Notes: generated by a model from the sequence alone, not told the origin. 64,000 nt of DNA from Linum tenue (GCA_946122785.1 CAMGYJ010000006.1:52224066-52288065), one strand, 5' to 3'; positions 34,647-46,265 are shown, counted from the stretch's first letter. Numbers and translations are program-made.

Positions 34647-35243
34647 CTCAAACGGATGGTCAAACTGAAGAAGTTAATAGAACTTTGTCCCAAATGCTTA
34701 GGGTTGTCATTAAGAGTAATGTCAAGTCTTGGGAAGAATGCTTACCTCATGTATAGAGTTTGCATATAATAGGGTTCTTCATTCTACCACTAAGTTTTCA
34801 CCATTTGAGATTGTGTATGGTTTTAATCATTTAACCCCATTGGATTTGTCTCCATTACATGTCAATGAGTGTGTGAATTTAGATGGTGCAAAGAAAGCGG
34901 AGTTTGTTCGAGGCCTACATGAGAAGGCGCGGTTGAGTATAGAGAGGCGGGCAGAGCAGATCCTGAAGAATGTGAACAAGCATCGGCGTCCCCAACGATT
35001 TGAGCCAGGGGATTGGGTCTAAATGCACATGAGGAAGGAACGTTTTCCCGAATAATAGCGTTCCAAGATGTTGCCTCATGGAGATGGTCCCTTTCAAGTC
35101 CTTGCACGCATAAATGATATTGCCTACAAGATTGACCTGCCGAGCGAGTATGGTGTGAGTGCTACGTTCAATGTTGCTGACTTAGCTCCTATCCTTGAAG
35201 ATAACTCAGATTTGATGGCAAATCCTTCTGAAGTGGAGGGGGA
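34647..35243 (+). pseudogene. Integrase of element C, 3' part
   Basis: Resumes after element D with [18 protein letters not shown] (the catalytic Glu region), has a frameshift near 34750, then EFAYNRVLHSTTKFSPFEIVYGF and FEPGDWV with a stop at 35020-35022. The C-terminal domain follows: GPFQVLARINDIAYKIDLP and FNVADLAPI. The frame continues into the 3' LTR to a stop at 35485-35487, with RGPITRSQARAFRGR inside the LTR. Confidence 0.8.
35231..35243 (+). other. Polypurine tract of element C
   Basis: AAGTGGAGGGGGA ends exactly at the LTR start TGATGAGAG. It lies within the pol reading frame. Confidence 0.75.
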
Positions 35244-35994
35244 TGATGAGAGCATCAACCCCAAGGCGGCTTCAAGTCCAACTCTGGTGCGAGAGGGGCG
35301 TGGACCGATCACTAGAAGTCAAGCCAGGGCATTCAGGGGTCGAGTTCAAGCTTATTTGGCCCAGAACTTCACCGAAATGGAGGTCGACTTGTTCGTGGGA
35401 CGAGATGTGATGATCATTGATGTTGGGGCTGTTTCAGGCCAAATACCCGGTCAAGAAGGCCAAATACCCGGTCGGGTATTTTGTTAGGGTATTTTTCCCT
35501 GACCAGAAGAGCCCCTTGTCGTGACAGCAAAATACCCTGTCGGGTATTTTTGCCCACGATAGGGTATTTTTGCCTTTGATAGCAAACGACCTATTTTCAG
35601 TTTCCTTTGCGAATTGTGTGACTTTTACCCCGAAAACCCGAGTTTCCTTGTTATTTATGGCCCAAAAACTTTGTAGCCTATATAAGTGGTTGAACTAAGT
35701 CTTTTAGAGGGCAATCAACAATTTTATTCAGAAATACAAACCCTAGAATTTGTTGTTCAAACACCAACTTCTCATCTTCTTCTTTCTTGATCGTGGAATC
35801 GATTCAGCAAGAAGATCCCGACGTTTTCTGCTAGCAAATCACCCTAGCCGAATAGTCATTCGTATACCTGGCCCTCTTCCCGACTTGTGGATTTGGTCTG
35901 GGCTATTATCCGTTTTGTCATCATTGTGCTTCTAATCGTTCTTTGCTGCGATTCTGATTGTTTAAGTCCAAGAGTTGGAGCCTCGGTTATATCA
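35244..35994 (+). repeat. 3' LTR of element C
   Basis: 751 bp. U3 has a perfect inverted repeat AAATACCC-GGTC-GGGTATTT at 35462-35481 and a TATA box at 35679-35686. It is slightly longer than the 5' copy because of an extra GGGTATTTT-containing piece near 35475-35500. Confidence 0.85.
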
Positions 35995-35999
35995 AAACC

Positions 36000-36566
36000 C
36001 TAGCTTCTCCTCTTCTTTGGTTCATCACTTTCTCACTCTAGAAATCTGAAGAAGAAGAAGAAGAAGAAGTTTTTCACACAAGGTCTCTCCCTTTTCTCCT
36101 TAGGCTCAACCTTCTTTATATACCCCGATCAGGCTCAGTTCACGGTCTTAGTTCATGGATGTGAATTGAAAGCCTAGACCGCGAACCAACGTGAAACGCG
36201 CCGCATCACTTATCCTAGTTCACGGGCAATGGTTTGAGTTCACAGTCTTATGACTGTTAACTGAATCGTGTCCAGTGAAAACCTTTTGTGCTCTAGATTC
36301 CTGGAAGTTCGCGGGGATCGCCTCCAGTTCACGATCTTAGTGACCTTGAACTCACGACCCAAACCGTGAACTGTTGTTGTTTCCACTGTTTTCCTTGATC
36401 TTTTTCCCTTTCGTCCAACTTTCGACTCCGGGGTTGGTTCCACCTACCAAAGTCTGAAAAACACCAAAACAAGGCACAACCCAGCGTAAAACCAAACCTC
36501 TGGAGTAAAAATGCTTCAAACGACTAAGCAAACCGGGGTAAAAAGTGTACACATGGGCTCGAATCA
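36000..36566 (-). repeat. 5' LTR of element B, U3/R part
   Basis: Continuation of the B LTR beyond element C. It carries a (GAA)n run at 36048-36069, a TATA box (minus TATATAAAGAAGG, about 36112-36124) and TTCACGG / CCGTGAA repeats at 36130-36380. The minus-strand start is TGATTCGAGCCC at 36566. Confidence 0.75.
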
Positions 36567-37172
36567 AAGGGTTTACTCCATATAAAAAGAGGTAAAACAG
36601 AGGAAGAGGTAGTCATTCTCGTGTGAACATAAGAAAACTGAATATCAATGTCGATCTTCAGTCCGAGGGACGACACTTGAGTTCCAATGGTGGAATGATG
36701 CCTCAAATAAGCTCCAAGGGTGCTCTTTTCACCATTTCCTCTCTCCAGGGTTCTTCTAGCTCAATTTTCAAATCAAAACTCAGATTCCTTTTAGAATGCT
36801 AGCTGAAATTATTTTATAGGCATCAACTCACGAGTCATGGTCAATCTCACGGTTGTGAGATTGAAATGCAATGCTTCTTGAAAGGCCATCAATTCCTCTT
36901 CATGCAGTAAAACATGTCGTGTGGCAGGTAAATTTTTTATGGATCGTTTTGGAATTTCACGTCTTGTTGGTGAAATTCAGGGCCCATCTAACGGCTTGTC
37001 TTCCTAGGTCGTGAGTTGGGGGCCACCTTCATGCAGTCCCACATTTTTCCCTCCAATCATCTCGAGACTCACCCCCAAGCTTCCAATCATGTCATCTCGC
37101 TTTTCACGCCCAATTGTTAAAAAAAATAACCAAGTATTAGGAGACAAAACATGTATAATGACAAATGTATCA
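36567..37172 (-). repeat. LTR fragment of element J
   Basis: The minus strand starts TGATACATTTG after the purine tract AAGTGTGGGGGAGT (37173-37187). A TATA box is at 36811-36820. Upstream are perfect inverted repeats AATCTCAC-GGTT-GTGAGATT (36843-36862) and GAATTTCAC / GTGAAATTC (36952-36978). It is truncated where element B starts. Confidence 0.65.
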
Positions 37173-38366
37173 AACTCCCCCACACTTATCCGTTTGCTTT
37201 GCCCAAGAAAACCTTACTCAAACCAGTGCAATGCAGTAGAGTCCCACAACAATATGCAACTTTTGTTCGTCAGTAGCAAAAGTTGCATATTGTTGTGAGG
37301 ACCACAATCTCTATTTAGGACAAGCTTAACAGTAGAACTAGAACAATTGACCTGTGAATGAAGAGACTTTAAAAAACATTGAAACAATGGACTCGATTTA
37401 GGTGCTCTTCCTTTAGAGAAGCTAAAACTTTGAAGCTTCAATTAAATTTGGCTGCACCTTGCAATACCTCATTATCTTGAATTCAAGGGCTCTCTATCTA
37501 GTGACTAGAGCACAAATGACATTCATTTCTCAATCTAGTCCATGCAGGGAAAGTGGTGAAAGAGAGGATGGCAAAGTGAATGGTGAAAGTTGGACGTTAA
37601 TCCAAATATCCGATATACCCTTTTCCAATATGTACTCCCAACAAGAAAATGAAGGGTGGCCACAAAATGTGAGATTAAATCTCAAGAGCAGAGGTCTCTC
37701 GATTTGAGCAGAAGCAACAATCTCTTCTGTACTAAGTCTCGTGAGAAGGAGAAGTGTAAGAGAAGGTGAAAAATAGTATGAGAAGGTTGGATGATGAATG
37801 TGGTTCTCCGTTACACAACCCCCAAAAGGGAACTCTGGTACTTGGACCGGTTTTCACAATACATGAGACCTCTACCTTATCCATTTAAAGCACATAGAGT
37901 ACCTTTTTTGTTCAAAACGTTTTAAGTCCACAAAACGGGTGAGTCATCAATACTGAGCAAATCACAAGTCTCAACACGACTATTCAACACGTCAACCAAC
38001 ACAATATGAAGTGGTAAGGAAACATCTCTTGCACAAAACATCCTCTATAGTGCTACACTAGCCTCCCTAGGTTGCACACTACCATGACATTCAGCAATTC
38101 AAAGCACACTGAGTAGGTAATCTCAAGGGACAATATAATTGGATCCCTCGAATTAAATTTTTTTGGATAGTGAACTAGGCTCCAAAGACTTCAATATAGG
38201 CCAAACGTTCGTTCAAAAGCCATGCATCTTAAGAAATAAATACTGCTACACACTTAAGTATGACATTGTGCTCTATGGAGGAAATATAACAAGAGAGGAT
38301 GAAATGAAGTTACCGAAAAGACGAATGTTAAACGGACTAGAGAGGAACTAGTTAACAAGAAAAAGT
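37173..38366 (-). other. 3' internal region of element J
   Basis: Non-coding. It carries a degenerate copy of the second purine tract (CACACTTAAGTATGACATTG on the plus strand, near 38240). A long perfect hairpin is at 37245-37297. It ends where the truncated 5' LTR of element I begins. Confidence 0.55.
37245..37297. repeat. Perfect 21-bp hairpin
   Basis: The left arm 37245-37265 (starts CACAACAATATGCAAC) pairs perfectly with 37277-37297 across an 11-nt loop. Beyond a one-base bulge, GTCC and GGAC extend the stem. It is unique in the window. Confidence 0.85.
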
Positions 38367-39108
38367 CAAATGCTTATGTGATGGTCTATTGTCTATGTAT
38401 GGATGCTTATGTGATGTTCATTGTGGTTTATGTACTATGAATTCTTCTTGATAATCAATTCTTATGATTCTATAGTATGCTACTGTATGTATTTTTCTTA
38501 GTATTACCCAGATTGATAAGAAATTACCCTTTAGTGATACCCCATTGATGCTACTCGATTATAGAGGGAATGATCAATCATCAATACCTTGAGTAGTATC
38601 AATGCTTGATTGTTAGATCATTGGAGCTATAGATCATTGATTATGGTTCGTAGGATCATACAATTAATCATGGGTTACCCTCACTTCCTTGTTCTTCATT
38701 AACTAGGCGATGGCATGAAGCAAAATCACGCATTAGCTAGTTAAATTTCTATCGAAAGAGGTACATGCATGGGTAGAGAATGACTCTACTGGAAGGGATA
38801 GAGTGATTCTATGGATGAATCATGGATGCATGTTGTGATTGAGCCCTAGTATGCATGATATTACTCGATTTTGCTATCTTCTAAAATAATGTATCTTTAC
38901 TTTTATGCTTTTATAAGTCAAAAAAATCCTAAACAACTTTACTATTATTCCTTGCTTGTTTATTAAGAGAAAAAACCCTAAATGCTTCTACTATTTTCGT
39001 GTGTGTCATAGATGGTTGGTGTGAGTAGTTATGTATTAGAAGACCTCATGGTATACGACCTTAGGCATCCCCTAAGATTTATGAATTTGATCTAAAAATC
39101 ACACATCA
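38367..39108 (+). repeat. 5' LTR of element I, U3 missing
   Basis: Matches 43545-44136. The left edge is abrupt at about 38367, so roughly 700 bp of U3 are absent and no left target duplication can be seen. Confidence 0.7.
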
Positions 39109-39114
39109 AGTTTT

Positions 39115-39132
39115 TGGCGCCATTGTTAGAGA
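39115..39132 (+). other. PBS of element I
   Basis: TGGCGCCATTGTTAGAGA lies six bases after the LTR end. It is a degenerate form of the tRNA-Asp-type site found in B and G. Confidence 0.65.
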
Positions 39133-39579
39133 TTTTTAATTATATATAAATCATCTAACCACATTGTGTCTTTACTTAGTTTAAAGTTTCTTTTATTTTT
39201 GCATATTTTGCACGAGTCCAGTAAGTACGAGAAGACAAACCAAAAACCTGAAGATCGTGCAAGAGATAGTTCAAGAAGGAGGAGCATCTAGTACACCCAT
39301 CTTGAAGACGGAGGAAGGATCATCTAGCTCAGGATAAGAAGAGCCTTCTAGCCCCACCAATTTCGGGCAAAGCTTGGGAGAGGAGGACAAGATTGAAGAA
39401 GAAAACTTCGATTCGGAGGAAGAAGGACCACCTTCAACTTCTTCAACACCAACGATGGCTGGAGAAAAAGGATAAATAAAAGTAGCCATTCCACCTACTC
39501 TCTATGAGTATTCAAGGCCAAGGGCATCCAACATCACCTCAAGCATTGTTGCGCCACCAATGACCGTAGAAATTAGAAC

Positions 39580-41061
39580 TTAAGTTATCCAGATGGTGCA
39601 ACAAGCAAGGAGATTAGGAGGAAGGAATATTGATGATGTGGTGTAACACTTGAAAACATTCTTGGAGATCATCAATTTATTACAAAGAGATTATGCTACT
39701 AAAGATGGCATTCGACTATGACACTTCATATTCTCTCTTGGAGGAGGAGCAAAGCAGGGACTAGACTACCATCCACTGGGCACCTTCACCACACGGGAGA
39801 CCCTTGCACGAGCATTCATCGATTACTTTCCACCATGGAAGGTGGAGGGGCTTAAAAACAAGATTACTCGATTTCAACAGAAGGAAGGGGAGACTTTATA
39901 CGATGCTAGGAGGAGATTCCAGGAGTATATCAAAGCATGCCCCCATCATGGATTCACACCAGAGCAAATTGTAAAGTACTTCGCCAAAAGGCCTAGATCG
40001 AGACAACACGATGATGGTAAACCAGTTGGTCGATGGAGATTTCATAACAATGAGGGGAGTGCAACGTTAGGAGCATTTCACACACTAGCGAGCAAGTCAA
40101 AGAACTGGTCCCAGCATCCATCAACGATTAAACCATTGAAAGCTTCCCAAGAAAGGGAGGATGATGTCGCCAGCCTCTGTGCATACATGAAAGAGCTGGC
40201 CCAAGAACTAAGAAGGACTTCAATGGATCCAAATAATGGACCAGTCACATCATTGATCATTTCTTAGCATGTGGAGAAGAAGGCCGCGAAGTATTTGACT
40301 GCTATAGCTAAGAAAGGCAAGAACCTGACGATGTCGATTACATAAATGAAGGCTATCAATCAAGACCTCAAAAAGGAAGTTATCCTTCTTATCAAGATTC
40401 AACCAACCTCGCAGGTCATATGGTCAATGGCTTGCTCCACGAGGGAAGAAGCTCTAGGATTATCCCAACGTCACCTCTACCTATGCACCCTATGTTCATG
40501 AAGCACAATGGCAAAAGAATACGGGTCCACCTGGATTTGGCAATCAACCTCAATAAAAGGGACAAGAAGAAGGTGTCTCCAATCTGCAACCCACTAAATC
40601 CGAGAAGCCAGAGGCAACAGTGATTGGAGTGCAAACGATCTACAAGAATATCAAAAGACAACTTGCACTCGTCATCTATGGCCAATCTCAAAAGCCTCAA
40701 AGTACCGAGCAAATCATAAAACAGTCCAAAAAAAGGAGGAAGTCAAAGTCATATCGACAAGGATGGGAGCAGCCAAAAGTTTCCCGAGCATGAAAAAGGA
40801 GGAAGAGAAAAGGAAGCTGAGTATCCATCCATCTTCAGAAATTTGATAGAAGCTTTTGGAGTAGAAGTGGCAGTGCCAATATTGGCGAAGATGATTTCGA
40901 TGGGGGATCTAAAAGAGAAGCTGGAGATTTTCATGGAAGAAGACGATAAGATCAAAGATAAGGAGATCTTAATCAAGGAAACCCCTTGGGGTTACAAAGT
41001 TTGTATTTGGCTTGAAATTTTGAGTTACTCATTGGAGGAAACTATTGTATCCTTTGCATAG
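39580..41061 (+). pseudogene. gag pseudogene of element I
   Basis: The gag core is readable through a stop near 39645: LARAFIDYFPPWKVEGLKNK, GETLYDARRRFQEYI and CPHHGFTPEQIVKYF (39842-39985). The typical Athila/Tat order is ITRFQQKEGETLYDA then PHHG. The frame continues to 40267. A further frame at 40843-41061 is gag- or linker-like but unrecognised. No protease or RT motif was seen. Confidence 0.65.
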
Positions 41062-41357
41062 GTGTTACAATTGGAGAAAATTTCCATCTTAAGACTAGAA
41101 TGGATGACTTAAAGATGTGAAGAAAAGTAATGGAGGACTTAAAGATGTGAAAAATAGTACGAAACCATCGTTCATACTATCCAGATACGTGTTCCAACGT
41201 GAGAATGCTGGAACCCAATGCAGAACACAAAGGGAAGCCATGGTGGCCACCACTGCCACTCTCCAACCACTAAAAAGTCTTTTCGGCCAAACCACCCACA
41301 CAACCGTCATTTTTAACTTCCCCTTCTCTCTCTTAAGCGAAAAGCCTCTCCCTTCTC

Positions 41358-41945
41358 CAGGGGCGGAGCCATGATTTTGAAGTAGGAGTGGCCAAATTTT
41401 TTTAAACGACATAATTCAATTAATAAATAATTCTTCTAATTATACAATATAATTGAGGAGGTACTCATAGATTTGTGATATACTGAAAAATATGGACGAT
41501 AATTTTCTTTTATAATGTAACATATATGCAAAATTTATTTGAGAATTTGACATTATGAGAAATATTTTAACTTGTCCATATATCTCTCTCAAAACAAATA
41601 ATTAATTTCAAGTAGTAAATTAACTTATATTACATTACCCATTTCCTTAACAAGTAACACAAACTTGCACATAACAATTAGAAGAACAAAATATGGACGA
41701 TAATTTTCTTTGATAATATAACATATATGCAAAATATGCATCCAAATACTCAAAGAGACTCAAAATAAAGGAGAGAGACTCAAAATAAAGGAGATAGAGG
41801 GTATCGAACCCTCAGCTCAAAACAAAGAGAGTAAGAACTATCATCTGAACCATTACAGCTCAAGTAATTTAGATGTTTCAATCTAGTGAAAATACCAATA
41901 TGTAGAATTTTAGGAGGGCCTCTGTATGTGATGGATACATCCCTG
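41358..41945. mobile_element. hAT-type MITE in element I
   Basis: 588 bp with ends CAGGGGCGGAGCC and GGATACATCCCTG and an 8-bp duplication CCCTTCTC (41350-41357, 41946-41953). AT-rich interior. Near the right end is a minus-strand GGTTCGATACC that matches a pol III box B, but no full tRNA-like fold was established. Confidence 0.75.
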
Positions 41946-41982
41946 CCCTTCTCCCTAGTACAAGCACCCGCCCCGACATTGT

Positions 41983-42009
41983 CGTCACTCTCTCTCTCTC
42001 TCTCTCTCT
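41983..42009. repeat. (TC)n microsatellite
   Basis: About 13 TC units, located just right of the hAT-type MITE. Confidence 0.9.
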
Positions 42010-42836
42010 TCATTTTCAACTTTTCTTTGAATTTATGCAACTTTTTTCAATCCAAGAAAGTACCGATGATCCGTAGATGATTTAGGAGCTTGAACCATGA
42101 AATTAAGACTTCGATTGAGGATTTCAAAGTTTAAAGTTCATTGAGATTGGTATGAGAGCCTCTTGATAATTTTCAGCCTATGCTAGGCACAATTGATGTT
42201 TCTAAATGTGTGGTGAATACTTATATATTTAGAATGGGATTGTATAGTACTTATGATGAACTTAAATGTATATATGCTTAAATGGATGACTTTTAGCAAA
42301 GGTCATGTCAAAATTTCCGAAAGTCTAACATAGTGTCTTCCAAAATTGAGCTTTAATGTTAAGTTATGCTACATTTTGCAAATTTTTGGTAGAAGTTTCA
42401 AAATTTCACAACTGCAATAGGTGTATGAAATTGTTAGTTTTAATTTCACTACTAAGTTGGATCGAATACCATGTCATTTTACTTGTGCAAACCTATTGAT
42501 TGACCTTTGCCTAATGTTATAACTTGGAGCTTTAAAAGTTTTCAAATTTTCAAGATACGTACTTCATAATACTTCTACGTTGTGAACAAGAATACTTCCC
42601 ATTTTTACATGAGATTCAATGATAAGATGAATTATATGGAGTACTTTATTGATAATACCTACTTGAGAAGTTATATGGTTAGCATATAAAGGAAACCACG
42701 CTATTAAAGTGCGGTGTTATCCCTTATTATCTATGTTAACTTTGTTTCTTTTGAGTTGGATAATGCGTCGATTTCCTAGCTGGATGGGTCAACACAAGAA
42801 GAAAGGGGACGATGATGCTTCTTCATAACGAGGGCA

Positions 42837-44136
42837 TGTTATGTTTTGTATTCTTTGATGTATTCTAGGTAAGTTTTTTTTTATGGTTTTGAAGGTACAA
42901 AGTAACCTAAGGAATATTAGAACAAGCATTGAAGAAGTTTGGAGGATCAAATGAGCTATAAAGAGAAGAATATGGAGATCTCATGAGAAAGATGAGTTCT
43001 AATGACAGAGAAGTCAACTAAAAGTAGCTTAATAATCTCAAGACAACCCCATAGAAAGACGACTCGATCCAAGCTAACGAGAAAACCAGCAGTGGCCCAT
43101 CATCTGCTCCAACCGCCACAGGAGGAGGCTTGATCAAGTGGCATCCAACTGCAAGGGTAGATTATCCAAGGTCGAAGGAACCCAGCCCCCAAAGAAAAAG
43201 AGTGACGGTTCCAACCACCGCCCTACCGCCTCTAAACCCTAATGTTAGGGAAGTTTACTTACCCGGGTTCATCCCCTATATATCGAGGGCATGACTCAAT
43301 AGCTTAGTAAGGCTGCACAAACACACAAAAACTTATACACTCTACTCGTGTAAGAGTTTAGCTTTCATAGGAGATTCTGAAACTAAGGAGATGTCGTCAT
43401 CATCGATCGTGGTACCCTCATTCTCTTCTTTATACCTAGTTCGAAATTGATCATATTAAGATGTGAACTCATTTATCTTTATAAGAATTCATGCTACGAT
43501 TTCATCTCATGCTTGTGTTTGTATATGTGAATTTCAATGACTAATGCCTATATATAGATGCTTATGTTTCGATGCTTATGTGATGGTCATTTTGGTTTAT
43601 ATAGTATGAACACATCCTTACCATAGATGCTTATGATTCTATATTATGCTACTATATGCATTGTGCTATTATTACTGAGATTGATAAGAAATTACCCTCT
43701 AATGATACACCATTGATGCTACATGAGTATAGAGGGAATGATTAACCATCTATACCTCGAGTAGTATCAATGCTTGATTGTTATATCATTGATGCTATAG
43801 ACCATCGATTATGGTCCGTAGAAGCCCACAACTAATCATGTACTATCCTAACTTCCTTGTTCTTCATTAACTAGGTAATGGCTGATATTTCTCGAGTTTG
43901 CTCTCTTCTACAATAACATATCTTAACTTTATGCATCCATAAACCGAAAAACACATTAACAACTTTACCATTCTTGCATGCTTGTTAATTAAGAAAAAAA
44001 AAACCATAAATGCTTCTATGATTTTCGTGTGTGTCATAGATGGTTGGTGGGAGTAGTTATGCATTAGATGACCTCGTGGAATACGACCCTAAGCATCCCC
44101 TTAGATTCATTACTTCGATTTACAAATCACACATCA
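42837..44136 (+). repeat. 3' LTR of element I
   Basis: The start TGTTATG after the purine-containing AACGAGGGCA is my best estimate. The end CACACATCA is supported by the 5' copy. A TATATAT box lies near 43275-43285. No GGTC-centred inverted repeats were seen, unlike the other families. Confidence 0.6.
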
Positions 44137-44590
44137 TCCTTCAAGAATTTGGCATGCTTCGAGATCTTTAAGATAGCCACAACGAATGGTAGGTTGATGT
44201 GCACCTATTCCAGCATCGTCGTGAACTTGGCTAATTCAGCCTCAAATCTATCCTTGTGATCCGTGTGGGGAAAGGAATTTGGGGTATATACTCATTCACT
44301 GTTAGTTTTGGTTTAGGAGCAGATACCTCATCCTCCTTCTTCTTTTCAACAAAATTGTTTCTCCATTACACTAGAGTAGATCGAAGCTCATCTTGAAGCT
44401 TAGGAGCGGGAATATCTCTAGTCTCATTCTCACTCTGAAGCACTATTGTCTTTAGATAAGTTCTTTGGTCTAGAAGATGGGGGATTGTGTGACCTATAAT
44501 TGAAACAGGAGCTCTAACAGTAACATCCTGAGCTATGGTACCAATATGAGCCTCCAGTTTCTGCAGAAAATCATGTTGGTTCCTCTGCCC
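44137..44590 (-). pseudogene. gag fragment, probably of element J
   Basis: The minus frame contains QIDGQRNQHDFLQKLEAHIG and, across stops, YIPQIPFPHTDHKDRFEAEL, matching the gag C-terminal part of element D (QRNQHALLQDMDTKIG, YKPKLPFPTRMYKDKLEAEF). It stops abruptly at 44590, where an LTR on the opposite strand begins. Confidence 0.65.
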
Positions 44591-46014
44591 GTCGATCTGG
44601 GTATATAAGGAGGGCTGAGCTGAAAGATAAAGGAGAGAACCTAGTGAGAGAGACTTCTTCTTCTTCATATTTCTAGAGTGAGAAACTGACGAACAGGAGA
44701 AGAGGAAGAGTTAGGGTTTCATCCAAGAGCAAAGTTTTGAGAATTTCTTCCGCCAAGGTTGATCTCCACACCACAAGGAAGAAGGAAAACATAATCAAGA
44801 GGGGTCGGTTAGCTTGCTAACCCCTTTAAGGGTTTGTAAAAATGAAACCCCTTATTAATTATATTTATTTTTTGTATTAAATTCGTGGTGCATTTAATAA
44901 TCTTTGGAAATTAAAACTCATATTAATTACATTCCGTATTTTGAACTACCATTACACTAACACAACTACCATTGAACTTGTACACTGAACTCATATTAAT
45001 TTAATTCCTTTTTTTTTAACTACCATTGCACATGTACAGTAATACCATTGCACTGATACAACTACCATTGCACTGAAAAAAGGAAAGTAATTAATATGTA
45101 TTTTTAATTGAGACATAATAGTAAATGGAACACAAATTAGTAACCTTAAAAACCTATAATTAATAAGGGGTGCCATTTTTCCAACCCCTTTCGGGGGTAG
45201 TCATGCTATCTCACCCCTAATCAAGATGGTTTCTCTCTTCTCCATTGTGTATTCCCTCTACTTAGCATGTAGTAGTCATTTCTTTCACTTGGGTGTTTGT
45301 AAACCCTAGCTATAATTATGTGAATGTTTGTGTGCATTGAATGACTTGTGTGTGGTTGTGTTTTAATACAAGTTATGAGGTATTTTCATGAAGGTTGTGT
45401 TGTGTTTTTGCATTTCCAACTCTTATGCCATTCTGACCTAGGTAGAGGGAAATCCCCTTCTTACTAAGAGGCTTGTAACAGTTGGAATTCCTTGTGTCGC
45501 CTACTTAGGTTGAATTAGGGAAAACCTCTTAATACGTATTAGCACCTTGGGTAGTTTGTTTTGTTCGTCCAGACTACGGTTCGAGGGAGAAGCCCAAGCA
45601 ACCCTTAGTCGATTGGCTAAGAGAGCTACCTTGGTAGCTTGATTCGAAATCCCTTGGCCTAGTGACCGAGAGAGTGACGCTTGTTCACTTGTTGCGCTTC
45701 CCTACGGTCTACAACCGCCTTTACCACACATTTGGATTCGATATGACAAATCATGATTACTAGCTAGGGGGAGCAACACCCTTGTGAAGCCTTCTCAATT
45801 AGTGTTCAGACCATTTACTTTTCCATTCGCTTTAGCTATTAACCATATTATTAACGAAAACCCATTTGTTAGATAATGTTTCAAACAATTGAAGTAGGGG
45901 TACATGGACCGGTCCGGTTTAACTTTTAAAACATAATTTCCCTATATTGCCCCTAGTTAAGGTTTATACTTGGGCCTTAATCGGGATTTTTATTGTGATA
46001 TATGGGACGAGTCA
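44591..46014 (+). repeat. LTR of element G (R/U5), carrying a MITE
   Basis: Plus-strand A-family LTR, starting at its TATA region (TCTGGGTATATAAGGAGG, compare K at 56835) and ending GACGAGTCA. U3 is missing. The 417-bp MITE 44801-45217 interrupts it. Confidence 0.7.
44801..45217. mobile_element. Mutator-type MITE with 9-bp TSD
   Basis: 417 bp. Imperfect inverted ends of about 37 bp (GGGGTCGGTTAGCTTGCTAA at the left; GGGGTGAGATAGCATGACTA as the right end inverted). Exact duplication TAATCAAGA at 44792-44800 and 45218-45226. The interior is AT-rich with repeats of ACTACCATTGCACTG. Confidence 0.85.
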
Positions 46015-46020
46015 AGTTTT

Positions 46021-46040
46021 TGGCGTTGTTGCCGGGGAAC
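46021..46040 (+). other. PBS of element G
   Basis: TGGCGTTGTTGCCGGGGAAC, close to the canonical Athila/Tat primer site, six bases after the LTR end. Confidence 0.8.
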
Positions 46041-46142
46041 TTCAGTCCATAATTTTTAAAAGATTGTTTTGTGTTAATCTAGCACTTAGTTTTTGTTTTG
46101 TGAGTGTGAATCTTGCTTGTGTTTACAAGTTATGTTTCTTTG

Positions 46143-46265
46143 AAGTCTGTACAGGAGGGTGTTCGACCCGAAGTAATCCGACACCTTTGTCGCCACTAGA
46201 CGAGAATCTCAATCGCACTCTCCGACTCTTGGCTCATGAGAGGGAAGTTGAGGTGCAGATTTTTG
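46143..46265 (+). pseudogene. gag N-terminal fragment of element G
   Basis: RSNPTPLSPLDENLNRTLRLLAHERE matches the gag start of B (NPTSLVPLDEDLNHTLRDLARERE, near 16930). Similarity ends at about 46265. Confidence 0.65.

Larger units (their letters stand above)
17935..35994 (+). mobile_element. Element C: chromovirus-like Ty3/gypsy element
   Basis: LTRs at 17935-18678 and 35244-35994 are flanked by the exact duplication AAACC (17930-17934 and 35995-35999). It has an initiator-Met PBS at 18681, gag, protease, RT, RNase H and integrase in gypsy order, and the PPT GTGGAGGGGGA right before the 3' LTR. Its integrase is interrupted by element D. RT and gag resemble the Reina/CRM/Galadriel side of the chromoviruses (family inference). 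No chromodomain was recognised. Many stops and frameshifts, and a deletion between RT and RNase H, show that it is dead. Confidence 0.85.
9424..36566 (-). mobile_element. Element B: Athila-like Ty3/gypsy split by C-D-E nest
   Basis: Minus strand, same superfamily as A. Order is 5' LTR (36566-36000 and 17929-17090, split by element C), PBS (17083-17063), gag-protease (16957-14100), internal promoter (14000-13795), ORF-1 gene (12982-11914), second purine tract (11541-11518), 3' region, PPT (9810-9797) and a truncated 3' LTR (9796-9424). Like A it has no RT or integrase. The reconstructed 5' LTR is about 1.4 kb, matching A. Sequence divergence from A is large in ORF-1 and small in the LTR U3, so A and B are related but not a recent duplication. 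Confidence 0.75.
38367..44136 (+). mobile_element. Element I: Athila/Tat-like Ty3/gypsy remnant
   Basis: The truncated 5' LTR (38367-39108) and the fuller 3' LTR (about 42837-44136) match over their R/U5 halves and both end AATCACACATCA. A PBS TGGCGCCATTGTTAGAGA follows at 39115. Interior coding is gag-like only. Its 3' flank (44137 on) is minus-strand gag, and its 5' flank is the 3' region of a minus-strand element, so I infer insertion into element J. A hAT-type MITE lies inside. Confidence 0.7.
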
